This document shows positions 50,475-61,903 of a DNA stretch of 64,000 nucleotides, in pieces (the first letter of the stretch is position 1; every line of letters begins with the position of its first letter). The stretch covers positions 1 through 64,000 of the forward strand of contig CAZKUA010000002.1 in NCBI GenBank assembly GCA_964555845.1. The letters are read 5' to 3'. Made by a program: the position numbers and the translations under genes. A model generated the notes under the pieces. The model saw only the letters and a list, made by a program, of their open reading frames with translations, made no database searches and was not told the DNA's origin. This stretch comes from JALNXF01 sp964555845. GTDB taxonomy: Bacteria; Patescibacteriota; Gracilibacteria; BD1-5; UBA2023.

Positions 50475-53400
50475 TTACTTTTTCAATCTAATTTCAAACT
50501 TATTCTCCTCTATTTCAATATTTTTCTTGATGTCAGACTCTCAAAAGTCTCAAATTTTTGATAAAGTTTCATTTTCTATATACTCTCTAAATAAATCTAG
50601 GATTTGTTCTATTTTATCTCATGAAATAGATAATTTAATTCTATCAGATACTCTGTATTCAGCTTCTTTACGAGTATCTTGTATGGTTCTTACTAAATCA
50701 CGAGCAATTCACTCAAGTTTTAACTCTTCTGTAATTTTTGTATCAACCGCTATTACCATTCCAAATCCAGCTTCAATATCCACTTCCACTCAAGATAATG
50801 GCTCATAAGCAATTTCGTATTCTCACTCTTCTAAAATAAAATCTCAAATTTTCAATCTTCATTCTCATAAATCTTGGAAATTTCAAGTTTTGGCTTGAAT
50901 AATTATATTTTGAACATCTTTTCAGAATCTCGGTCCAATTAGTTTTGCATTTGGACGACAGATTTTTTTCGCAATTTGAGTAATATCAGATAGTATTATT
51001 ATTTCTTTAATATTTAATTCTTCTTTAATAATTTCTTGATAATAAGGCTCTAATTTCTCTCAAATTGTGAGAGAAATAAGTGGTTGTCTTACTCTTATTT
51101 TTTTATTAGCACGGAGAGCCAGTCATAGATTTATGATTTTTTGAGTTTTTTCCATCTGTGAATTTAGTTTTTCTGAAATCAAATCACTTTTACATTCTGG
51201 ATAAAGCTCTAGATGAACCGATTCTTTATTTGTAAGATTTTTAAAAACTTCCTCACTTACAAATGGCATTATTGGGGCAATAACTTTAGATAATTCCACT
51301 AATACTTCATAGAGTGTATGATATGCTCAGATTTTATCTGTATCATTTTCTGATTTCCAAAATCTGCGACGAGAACGGCGGATATACCAATTTGTAAGAT
51401 TATCCATAAAATCAAAAATTGGACGAGTAACTGAGTTTATATCATATTTTTCAAATCAATTATTTGTGCTTTTTATAAGCTCTTGAAGTTCTGAAAGTAC
51501 CCATTTATCAAGATTATTAAAACTCGGTTCTCATAAATATTTATAAACTTCTTTTTCTTTTCATTCAAATTTATCAATATTCGCGTAAGTCGTAAAAAAT
51601 GAATACGTATTCCAAAATGGCAAAATAACTTTTTTAATAATTTCCTCTACTCAGGCTTCCGAAAATTTCATATCTTCAGCCTTAACTGCGCCCGAATTCA
51701 TCATATAAAATCTTATAGCATCAGCTCAGTGTTTATCTATTAATTTTTCTGGATCTGGATAATTATTTAAAGATTTACTCATTTTGCGTCAATCCTCAGC
51801 CAAAACTATTCAATTTACAATTACATTTAAAAATGGAGTTCTATCAAAAAGAAGTGTACCTAAAACCATAAGAGTATAAAACCATCCTCTAGTTTGATCA
51901 ATTCATTCCGCGATAAAATCCCCTGGATATTTGAACTCTTCTTTTCATTTAAATGGATAATGTTTACTCGCATAAGGCATAGATCCAGACTCAAACCAGC
52001 AATCAAGAACTTCTGGGATACGAGTTAAAACTGTTCCTGTTTTTGGATGTTTTAATTTAATTTTATCCACAAAGTGTTTGTGTAAATCAACTTCAATTCC
52101 TTCCTCAATATAAAAATATTTATCTCATTTTTTCTCAATTTGCGCAAAATCCTTATTTAATTCATATAATTCCCTTATACTTCAGACACAATAGATCTCT
52201 TCTTTATCTTCACTTCTCCAGATTGGCATCGCAGATCACCAGTATCTATTACGGGATATATTCCAATCGCGAGCTTGGGCTATCCATTTTCCAAATCTTC
52301 AATCTTTAATGTTTTCAGGAACCCAATTTACCTCGGCATTATTTTTAACTAATTTATTTGCTACTTCCTCAACCTTCACATACCAAGCACTAATTCCACG
52401 ATAAATAAGCGGAGTTTTACATCTATAACAGTGCGGATATGAATGATTTATAGTAGAAATATTAACTATATCTCATCTTGTTTTTAGCATTTGTATTACT
52501 TTTTCATTAAAATCAAATACATAATCTCAACTATTTTCAAATAAATTTTCTACTTTTCCAGTATCATCAATATGAGAAACAACTCATAAATTTTCCTTTT
52601 TTCAGATAATTGAGTCGTCCTCTCAATAAGCTGGCGCTATGTGAACTACTCAAGTTCCACTCTCGGTTGTCACATGATGACCAATTACGACCTTATAGGC
52701 ATTTTCTCAAAGCTCCATTCATTTTGGTAAATCTCCAGCATCACGAAGTAACTCAAAATCATTAAAAAGTGGCTCATATTCTATTCCAGCAAGACAACAT
52801 CATTGATAATTTCTAACTATTTTATAATCACCCTCATCCTTATAATAATTAGCGAGTCTATCTGTTGCGAGAATATAAGTCTCCCCTGTTTTTTTATCTA
52901 GTACTTCGCTATATTCAATTTCAGCTCAGATAGCAAGTCCGAGATTAGCAGGAAGCGTCCAAGGAGTTGTAGTCCAAGCTAGAATATATTTATTTTGATT
53001 TCATTTGATTTTGAATTTAACAGTGGCAGATTTATCTTGTCTATCCTCATATCATTGATTTACTTCAAAATTCGAAAGAGGTGTTGAACATCTTGTACAA
53101 TATGGCACAACTCGTTGAGATTCATAAATATGTCATTTATCAAAAAGAGACTTAAATACCCACCAAACACTCTCCATAAAATCTGGGTCCATAGTTTTGT
53201 AATCATTGTCCATATCTATCCAGCGTCACATTTTCTCGACAATTCTTCTCCATTCTGTCGTGTACACCATCACATTAGATCTACATTGTTCATTAAATTC
53301 ATACACTCAAATTTTGTCTTCTATATCGCGTTTTCCTGAGATTTTCAGTTTTTTCTCGACAATATTTTCAATAGGAAGTCCGTGACAATCCCACCCAAAC

Positions 53401-53645
53401 CTACGCTCCACATATTTTCACTTCATAGTCTGATATCTCGGAATAATATCTTTGAGTGTACCACCAAGAAGATGACCATAATGCGGAAGTCCCGTAGCAA
53501 ACGGAGGTCCATCATAAAAAACAAATTCATCCGCTCATTTGCGAATGTCCAAAGACTTCTGAAAAGTCTTGTTTTTCTTCCAAAAATCCAATATTTTTGC
53601 TTCCAATTCCGGAAAGCTCTGGCGAGAATTTACTTGTGGGTACAT
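50475..53645 (-). CDS. ileS: isoleucyl-tRNA synthetase
   Basis: 1056 aa class I synthetase. HYGH at residues 55-58 (HIGH motif), a CP1 editing domain, GRKMSKSLNN (KMSKS), and an anticodon-binding C-terminal part ending KFEIRLKK. About forty TGA glycines. It is preceded on its strand by a T-box leader (53662-53861) with terminator and a promoter, so expression is controlled by uncharged tRNA-Ile. The C-terminal zinc finger is not evident, which matches the long eukaryote-like IleRS form (mupirocin-resistant type), also suggested by the length over 1000 aa. Confidence 0.97.
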
Positions 53646-53661
53646 AAATATTTCTATAAAA

Positions 53662-53861
53662 AAATAAAAAACACACTAAAAACTAATGTGCTTTGGGTCC
53701 CGAATTTGGGAAGGTACCACCTAAAGCGGATAGACGCGATAAATCGCGTCTCTACTTGATTTATATTTGTTTACGGAGTTTTGTCTCCGAGAGGTTCTAC
53801 TTGGTTTCTTCCTCCAGCTTGTCTCGTGATAGCGAGACTCAAATGCTTTTTTGAATTTATG
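53662..53861 (-). promoter_or_regulatory. T-box riboswitch controlling ileS, ultrashort Stem I
   Basis: Read 5' to 3' on the minus strand. Stem I: GTCTCG-CTATCA-CGAGAC (53838-53821); the 6-nt loop shows the Ile codon AUC followed by a purine. Stem II: GAGG/CCTC with an AGTAGA S-turn motif (53796-53801). Stem IIA/B hairpin: CGGAG/CTCCG. Stem III: AGACGCGAT/ATCGCGTCT (53732-53751). Antiterminator: CTTTAGG/CCCAAAG and TTCCC/GGGA flanking the T-box bulge TGGTACC (53713-53719). Terminator: AAAGCACATTA/TAGTGTGTTTT (53668-53694) plus T tract; it shares AAAG with the antiterminator, so the two are mutually exclusive. Confidence 0.9.
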
Positions 53862-53867
53862 GAAGTA

Positions 53868-53895
53868 AGTATATTTTAAAATAAAGAAAAGTCAA
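53868..53895 (-). promoter_or_regulatory. sigma-70-type promoter of the ileS leader
   Basis: On the minus strand TTGACT (53895-53890), 16-nt spacer, TATACT (53873-53868). Start of transcription is expected near 53861, immediately before Stem I, leaving no room for a classical long Stem I. Confidence 0.75.
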
Positions 53896-53896
53896 A

Positions 53897-53940
53897 AATT
53901 TCTAAAAATCTCCCCGAATTCGGGGAGATTTTTAGAAATT
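53897..53940. terminator. 44-nt perfect palindrome, terminator of the 54-kb gene
   Basis: AATTTCTAAAAATCTCCCCG.. then its exact reverse complement, centred on GAATTC; A/T runs on both flanks. Ends the minus-strand gene to its right just before the ileS promoter. Confidence 0.85.
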
Positions 53941-53953
53941 TTTTTTGCGGAAA

Positions 53954-55477
53954 TTAATCTTTTATTACAATATTATTAGCCATTAAATCACTTTCAAGAT
54001 TCATTCAAAACGCTTTATTAAGATCAGACCAATGTCTCATTTTATCAGAATCCATCGCTTTTCCTCTAGTAGGGGTAAGTATAAATTCTACTTTACAATC
54101 TACTAAAAGTTCACTAAAAGCTTCAGCTTTTCCTTCCATACCTGAAAAATGTAGAAAATAATTTTTACCATTGCTTCACTTAATAACACCCATTCCTTTT
54201 TCATATTCTATCTTTGATACTGTACCTTGCATTATATTTTCCATTTTTTCTTTTTCTTCCTTTACTACAATATCAGTTGCTACAAAACCTCTTTCAATAT
54301 AACCTCATAATACCGGCTCAAAATAATTTCCATCCAAATCTCCTTTTATATTTTTATTAGCCTTAAGTTTAAATTCTACTTTTGTATCTACTAAAAGTTC
54401 ATTAAAAATTCCAGCTCTATCTTCATCTCTACCTTTATCATTAATATCAGTAAAATTAAAGTAATAATTTTTACCATTGTCTCAACGAATTGATCATACA
54501 CCACTTCCATAAAGGATTTTTAATATAGAACCTTGCATTGTTTCATTCATTTTTTCTGTACTTTCTTTTGTCTCTTTTTTATCATCAGTTTTAAGAAGTA
54601 CGATAAAATTTCTAGTTATTATATTTCATGATTTATCTTTTAAATAAACAACTACTGCTTTGCGTCAACTTCATTTGCTTAAAGTAAGAAGAAATGATTT
54701 TCCAGAGACCCAACATTTATCATCAGCGGTTGGCACATAATCTTCTGATGCATATAATCAGACAACATTAGCTATATCTTCTAAATCTATACTTATATTT
54801 TCAGAATTTGTATCTAATGGTATTAAAATACCATTTAATATTCTTCTATTTGCCCTTTCTTTATCAGCTTCTTCAAAAAGATCGAAAACATTACCTCATT
54901 TTTGTATTGATATACCATAAGCCTTATTAAATAAAACTTGTGTTTGATTTGGGTGAGATATTATAGCTTTTGCTAATAAGAATTCGATATCAGTTCACTC
55001 ATCTGCTTTGAAAAAATAATAATCTAAATCTTCTGGTGTAGTTTTTGGATTATTTATTATTGACAATATAAGAATTTTTTGTTCTAATGATCAGTTTTCT
55101 TTTTCTTCAAATAATTTCTTGATTTCTTCTGATGATTTTTCTGATAAAATAATAAAATTATCTATTGAAGATGCTACACTTGACATTAATTCATAAGCAT
55201 GTTCTACATCCATTAATTCTCAAGGCATCATATTTTCAGGATTTATATCTCTTACTCATTCCTTTATTTGTTTTGATAAATTATCCGCACGCAGACTATC
55301 TCTCACTTCATTTACTCTAGCTTTTGCTAGGTTTTCATCTCTATTAAATAGTGTAACACTAAATTCTCAAAGTGTTGTATTGGGTCTCATTTCTCAAGGC
55401 ATCATATTTTCAGGATTTATTTCTGAATTTCATTTCCCTTTATCTATATCTATGTCTCAAATTTTATTATTTACCAT
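53954..55477 (-). CDS. protein with two cold-shock-like domains, unknown function
   Basis: 507 aa, soluble. Residues ~1-90 carry two copies of INPENMMPGE (27-nt direct repeat in DNA: 55216-55242 and 55395-55421). A helical/HEAT-like middle follows (EEIKKLFEEKENG..LEQKILILSII). The last ~190 residues hold two tandem units: MQGSILKILYGSGVGSIRGDNGKNYYFNFTDI...VEFKLKAN...ATDIVVKE and MQGTVSKIEYEKGMGVIKGSNGKNYFLHFSGM...VEFILTP...ANNIVIKD, the cold-shock pattern G.v..i...G.GfI......fFh.s......VeF......A.nv. RNA binding is inferred. Preceded by TAACCT 14 nt before the ATG. Confidence 0.75.
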
Positions 55478-55551
55478 ATTTATTTAGGTTAAAAAATTAA
55501 ATATAAAGCCATTGTAACATATAATTTGAAATTGTGCAAATTTTGGGCAGT

Positions 55552-56589
55552 TTATGATTTTTTGAGTGCGAGTTGCCCGCAGGCCGCGTCTATATCATCT
55601 CACATTGTATGGCGAATTGTTGATGGAATTCATGATTTTTCAAGAATTTGTTGGAATTCTTGAATTCTTTTTTTGGAAGTAGCAGAGTATCAACTTGAAT
55701 TCACTCACTCTCCGGGATTATATGGAATAAAATTAACATGAGCGAGTTTTCATTCTAGTAATTTTGCGAGTTGCTTTGCATTCTCTAGAGAGTCATTAAT
55801 ACCTCAAATCATAATATATTCATAAAAAATTCTTTTGTTGGTAAGAGATGTATAATCATCTAGCGCTTTCATTAAAAAATTAAGAGGATAGGTAATATTA
55901 ACTGGCATAATTTTAGATCTTAGCTCATCATTTGGGGCGTGAAGGCTTATGGCAAGGCTTGTTTGAGGAAAATCGTGTCAGAATTGTTTTATTCCAGAAA
56001 TTATTCCACAAGTTGATATTGTTACGCGCCTTGAAGAAAAATCAAATTTTTGTTGTTTACAAGCTACTTCTAGGGATAATTTCACATTTGGATAATTCAA
56101 AAATGGCTCGCCCATTCCCATATAGACTATATTTCTAAGGTTTTTTCACTCTGCGTGCAATATTAATACTGCTTCCATTATCTGGTCAACTATCTCATAA
56201 AATTCAAGATTTCTCTGGAGTCCGAGCTTTCCAGTGGCGCAAAAACTACATCCCATCGGGCATCAGGCCTGACTCGACACACAGAGGGTATTTCTTCCTG
56301 ATAAATGTCTCATAATAACTGATTCTATAAAAAGTCCGTCAGTGGTTTTAAAAAGTATTTTTGTAGTTTGACCATTGTCAGATGTGGTTTGAGATTCTAC
56401 ATTTAGCGAAGTAAAAAAACAATTTTCTCTCAAAAGTTCTTTTGACTTATTTGAAATTGTAGAAATATCCGTGTAATTCACGATAAAATTCTTGTAAATT
56501 GCATTCTCGATTTGAGCGTATCTAAAAGGCTTTTCTCAGTTTTGTTCGAGTAAGGCCTTTAATTGAATTTCGTCATGAATAGAAAACAT
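55552..56589 (-). CDS. rlmN: 23S rRNA (adenine2503-C2)-methyltransferase RlmN
   Basis: 345 aa radical SAM methyltransferase. SSQAGCPMGCSFCATGKLGLQRN with the CxxxCxxC cluster, IVYMGMGEPFLNYPNV, SRRVTISTCGII, SLHAPNDELR and the C-terminal TIRHTMGDDIDAACGQLA with the conserved Cys. Modifies A2503 of 23S rRNA and probably A37 of some tRNAs. Three glycines near the cluster are TGA or GGN mixed. Confidence 0.97.
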
Positions 56590-56651
56590 AATTTATTTAA
56601 GAAAGTAATTAAGTTTCTCTACTATATTGATTTTTTGAAAAAAGAAAGAAA

Positions 56652-59600
56652 TTATTCCATCGTATTTACATATCTGAAAATTTTATTTCTGAAGTTTATT
56701 CAGGTGTATTCTGAGCTTTCTGGTAATATTGAAGTTGAAATATTTGAATTTTTTAGAGTTTCTTTCAACTCTTTATCTTGTAATAGCTTAAAAATATTTA
56801 GAGAAAGTTCTTTGTCACTAATTGGGTCATCATTTTTTCTTAAGGCCTCTATAAATTCTTCTGTTTTTGAAAGAATAACTTTTTGAGGAGCTGATAAGTT
56901 TTGGCTAGTTTTTGCTTTTTTAATAATTTGTTCTAGGTGTTCAATAAAAATAGTCTTGTTATAACTAAATCATCATTTAATATCTTGTTTTAAATTATTT
57001 TTGAAAATTTTAACATTTTTATAAGGATTTTTGGTATATTCTTGCTTCATTTGAAGAGAATCTAGGTCTTTTAGAGGAATTATTCCAGATGAAGTCAGAC
57101 TTCTAATTATAAAATTCTCGGTTAATCAATAAAGCATTTGTTCTTCTCATAAATTATTCATAAGCAATATTGTATTTTCATAATTTTTCATTTTTTCTTC
57201 ATCTTTGTAGATATCTATGTTTTTTTCTCAGGCAAAAAGCAATATTCAATTAAGTTTCTCAAAATGAGTATTTATTTTATCATTTAAAAGTGAAGTTCAA
57301 ATTATTTTTCATACAATATTTGAATGACCTCAATCATCTAATCTCATTAAATCTTGTAATAATTCAACCATTAAAGAAAAATCTTTTTTATCTGGATTTT
57401 CCTTTTGTAAAATCTTTTCTATTTTAGAAATTTTAGCTAAATCTTCTTCTATTTTACCTTTCCTCATAATATTATCTACTCTATTTATTCTATCTTCTTT
57501 ATTTTCTTTTAGTTGAGCAGTGGTTAATTTTGATTTTGCAAAAGGCTCTGAGAAGTTAATAAATTTTTTCACTTCTTCTTTTTTAAAAAGCGCTATAGCG
57601 TCTTGTAAATGCTGCCTTGTTGGCCATTCCTTAGAATATCAATATCTTAGATAATCAAATCTTAATTGAAAATCTCAAAATGAACTTACAGCTTTATAGT
57701 TCGGATTTAAGCCAAGACTAAAATCTTTAACTAAACTTTCTAAAGCTCATCTTATAAGCCAGTGATCTAATTTTTTCTTTAAAAATAATCTTCTTCCTTC
57801 TCAGTTTTCAGTTGGATAACTTTCTTTTTTTATGATAATTTTCTCTAGGTTTTCATTTTGTCGATTGTCTACGACTATGTCTATAACACCTTTATCTACA
57901 GGATTTATATTAATTTCTTCATGGAAAGATTTTTCAGTAATTTCAGATAAAATTTTATCAATTTCTTCTAGCGTTATCACAAATTTACTATTTTGTGGCA
58001 TTTTTCATTGGAAAATATCATCTTCTTTAATATTTTTTGATTTTATAGATCTCTCTACAAATTTCGCGATAAATTGCATTTGTAAATAATCATTTAGATT
58101 TGAGATTTTTGATAAATTAGGATATGTCTTAAATTTACTAAGACCAAGAATTTTCTTTTTAATTCTATAAAAAACTCTTTTTGCGCTATCTCAAGGAAGC
58201 GAAATTATATCCACATAATCCGCATAAACTGCTTCTGCCTCGACAAAAGCCGTACTTTCTTTAACTTGTTTTATGTGAGCATTAAATAATGCGTCTATAT
58301 TTTCAGAATCAAAATAAAATATTGGTCTATTTATGTTGGCTGCATCTCTATTTAGGTCATTTTCACTTTGCATCGTTCAGCTCAATTGAAGGGCTTTTAT
58401 TTGCGCAGCATAATAGAATTGCAATAAATTTTTCCTTTCTTGATCATAATTTGAATCTAGTTTATCCAATTTATCAAAAGCCTCTTTTTCAAAAATTGGT
58501 ATTTTTGATTTTAAGACACTTTCGATTGTATCGCCAACTCTTAGGTCATAATTTCATTTCATTTTTACATCGGAGTAAATATTTGCAAAATCTTTTTTAT
58601 AAAAACTAGATTTCTCTGTTGGCTCAATTAATTCTGTAGGATAGAAAACTCCGCTCACTATAAATTCCCACAAAAATCTAGTTCTCGCATTCATATTTTT
58701 CGCTCTGTCTTCAGAGTCTGAATTTACCATATGAAGTCCATCAATCATCATAGGTCAAGATATTTCTATGCTATCAGATGGCTTAATTACGAGTTGTTTT
58801 GACTTTTCTTTTTTAAATTCAGTTTCTAAATTTACAGTTTTTCCGTTTATTTTAATATTTATAATACTAGCAAATTTAGAAAGATTTTCTCAAATATTTC
58901 ATTTCTGTGAATCAGATAAAGCTGAAGATCAATAGTCAGCTCTTTGTTGCACAAAATTAACCAAATAATCACTTATCGGTTGGCTTTTCTTTCAATTTAA
59001 ACTATCTTTTATTTGTCATTCAATGGTTGTTATTTGGGATTCTGTCTCTATTTTTGGCTTCAGTGAAGCATTATAACTATCTAAATCTTTAATGATATTT
59101 GGGAATTTTGCGAGTCTATCTTTGTAAAGATTTCTATCAATTAATTCTCAAGCTTTTATCAAAACTAAGAAATTTTTTGTAACAGAAAATACTTTTTTCT
59201 TGCTATTAGATAAATCCACAATCCGGTCAATTGAGGCTTTATTTAGAGGATATTTTTTTGAAAATTTTTCTCACTTATGAGTTAAATAATAATTATAAGC
59301 CTCATCTTTGTTTTCAAAATTTGCTACTTTAACTATAAAGCGTTTATAATCTTCATCAATTACTCAGTTATTATCGACTACCACTTTTGTGTCTATAATC
59401 TTATCAAAAGTCCAAATAATCTCAGTTTTTCCTGAAATTATATCATTTAGTGAATTTGAGAGATTTAATTTTGTCGCAGAAAGATTTTTTTCTTGTATTT
59501 CTTTTTTGCGTTTTAAAATATTTAATTCCTTATTTGAAGCTTCAGTATCTATTCAAAAAGGTTCTTTTTTTCAATCATTTATATTTTTTACCTCAAATGC

Positions 59601-60587
59601 CTTAAAGATTTTCTCTCAATTTCAGAGAAAAAGTGATTGATGAGTATTATAATGTTTGTTTTTCTTCCACTTATTGTAATCGGCTACAACTCATTTAAAC
59701 TTGCTATATTTAAAATAAAATGGCACAAGACTACCTGGAACTCAGCTTTTTTCTAAATGTTTTGTGAGTGAAATCATATCTTTATCAAATCCCTCTTTAT
59801 TTCCAATTGGATTTTCTCCACCAACTTTAGCTGGATCAAAATTATCCATTAAATTCATTTTTTGAGCAAATCAAACAGAAATTAACTCTTCTGGAAGCAT
59901 CCAAGCATCTATATTTTTTTTACGGAAAAATTCATTTTCTTCTGGTGTAAGATCTTCACTTGATATAGAATAAAAAAGTAGTCTTCTAATTAAATTGGCA
60001 CAAGAAACTGTTCTTTGAGTTCATACATCTACAATTCTTGGATTATCTTCATCAAATACGTATTTTTGAGAATCAATAAAAGATTGTCACATTTTTGAAA
60101 TTCCTGGAGATTTTGTAGTTTTTGGAAAAATATTTTCATTCTCAAAAATTATTTTTTTTAAATTTTTTAATTGTTTTTCTGTTACTGTTCCACTTATCCT
60201 GGCTGCCACTTTATTTAATTCTTTGTTTATTTTCAAAATATCGTTTATTTTTCTTAACTTTTCTACTTCATTACTAAATTCCGCTAATTTATCTTCTTTT
60301 GGAATAAATATACTTTTTCACTTTTTTACAATTATGTTTTTTCATTTTTTCTCAAATTCAACCCCTAAAATCCTATTAATAATAATTAAATCCTCAAAAT
60401 TAGTTAATCCGCAATTATTTGCAACAACTGAAATATTGTCTCATTCTTTGATATCATAAGGCTTTACAATTTTTCACAAAGAATTCCTCAATCAAGCCTT
60501 AACTTCCTCAGAAGCAAGAGCTTCGCTTGTAGATTCTTCGCTCAAATTTATGTCATTATCTAATGTGGTTTTTTGTTCTAGAGCCAA
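56652..60587 (-). CDS. 1311-aa protein with N-terminal LysM-like domain
   Basis: A very large, mostly helical protein. After ~30 polar residues it has a LysM-like unit KPYDIKEGDNISVVANNCGLTNFEDLIIINRILGVEF...GKSIFIPKE (about residues 38-95), which binds peptidoglycan-type glycans. No signal peptide or membrane segment. I cannot name the rest; it has long helical stretches rich in Lys, Asn and Glu. The best start is TTG at 60587: the upstream in-frame codons are ATT, CAT and TAG, with no ATG nearby. In-frame TTG at 60545 is the next option. It lies upstream of rlmN on the same strand, 62 nt away. Confidence 0.75.
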
Positions 60588-60636
60588 AATATGCTAAAAT
60601 TAAAAGATTATTATTTCTTTAATTTTAGCATATTTT
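60586..60636. repeat. 19-bp inverted repeat covering the start of the 1311-aa gene
   Basis: Arms AAAATATGCTAAAATTAAA (60586-60604) and TTTAATTTTAGCATATTTT (60618-60636) with a 13-nt AT-rich loop. On the minus strand the 3' arm contains the TTG start, so the hairpin could hide it; on the + strand it is followed by T-rich DNA and could act as a terminator. Confidence 0.55.
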
Positions 60637-60719
60637 TCTTTTTAATGCAAAAAAATGGTGAGGGGAAATTATTTAGGTAATCAAATTTAAAAACAGAGTA
60701 TCCATATTTTAAAATTAGA

Positions 60720-60780
60720 GCAACCACAAGGGATTGCCCCTACGGATTTTATTGTAGGGGTGCCCTTTATGGGTACCCTC
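60720..60780. repeat. intergenic hairpin repeat after the sigma factor gene
   Basis: Contains GCAACCACAAGGGATTGCCC, then a GCCCCTAC / GTAGGGGT stem and TGCCCTTTATGGGTACCCTC. A different, GC-richer repeat family than its AT-rich surroundings. It lies between the sigma factor stop and the 1311-aa gene start and may terminate the upstream minus-strand operon. Confidence 0.6.
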
Positions 60781-60800
60781 CTTATTTTTTGAATATCTTC

Positions 60801-61829
60801 TTATTTTTCTATTAGATCCTCAGCTATTTTTAAGAATTCTGGATTTTTTCTCAATTTTTTGAAAATTCTTTTTTCTGCTTCATAAATTCATTGTTTTTTT
60901 ACACCAAATTTATCTCAGACTTCTACTAAAGTCATTTCATCTAATCAATCAAATCAAAACCTCATTCTCATAATTTGTTCATCTCTTGGTTTTAAATTCT
61001 TTAAAATTCTATCAACTTTTTCACTTATTATTGCTGTATTTATGCTTTCTTCTAAACAAATATTATTTGTATCTTCCATAAAGTCTAGTAAAACTGTATC
61101 TTCTGCTTCATTAATAGGAAAATCTAGACTTAAAATGTCTCTTCCAAAAATTATAAATTTTTCTATTTCTTGGATACTCATTTTTAATTCCCCTGCTAAT
61201 TCATTAATGGTTGGTTCTCTTCATAATTTCTTTGAAAGATTTATAGAAATACGTTTAATTCTATTTACTTTTTTTAAAATATAATAAGTTAATGAAATAG
61301 TTCTTCATTTTTCATATATTGCCCTACTAATAAATCTTTTAATCCCCTTTATTGCATAAGTAGAAAATTTATTTTTTCTTTCTGGATTATTACTGTTAAC
61401 GGCCTCTAAGAGGCCTAATGTTCATTCTTGTACCAAATCTAATAATTCAAGTCACTTTCATTCATATCTTTTATTTTTAGCTATTTTAATGACTAAATAT
61501 AAATTAGCTTCAATAAATTTCTGTCTTGCTTCTTTATCTCATTTTTTTATTTTTCTTCAAAGTTCTTTTTCTTCTTCTAATTTAAGTGGTTTTGTTTTTC
61601 TAATTTCTCTTAGACATACAAATATAAGATCTTCTAATTTTTTAATTTCTGAAATTTCTGATAAAATAGCGTTTTTTAATGCTCGAGTAGGTTTTATATC
61701 AACTAATTTTATAACATCTTTTTTGGTTATTTCTTTTAAAAGTTCTAAAACACTATCTTCTTTTATATTCTCATCTAAAGAAGTAGTTGATTTGTGTTGA
61801 TTATCTATCTGAGCTAGTACTTCTAACAT
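60801..61829 (-). CDS. rpoD: RNA polymerase primary sigma factor (RpoD/SigA family)
   Basis: 342 aa. An N-terminal ~90-aa helical region, then region 2 QKFIEANLYLVIKIAKNKRYEGKGLELLDLVQEGTLGLLEAV...KFSTYAIKGIKRFI, region 3 LGREPTINELAGELKMS, and region 4 LKPRDEQIMRMRFGFDGLDEMTLVEVGDKFGVKKQGIYEAEKRI. Region 1.1 is missing and the -10 recognition helix shows YAIKGIKRFI rather than YATWWIRQAI, a clear departure from typical RpoD. Located beside polA. Confidence 0.92.
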
Positions 61830-61903
61830 TTTTAGATTTTTAAGTATAATTTTATTATTATCTTATACTAAAAAAGATGAAAAAGTCAATGATATTTTTG
61901 GTT

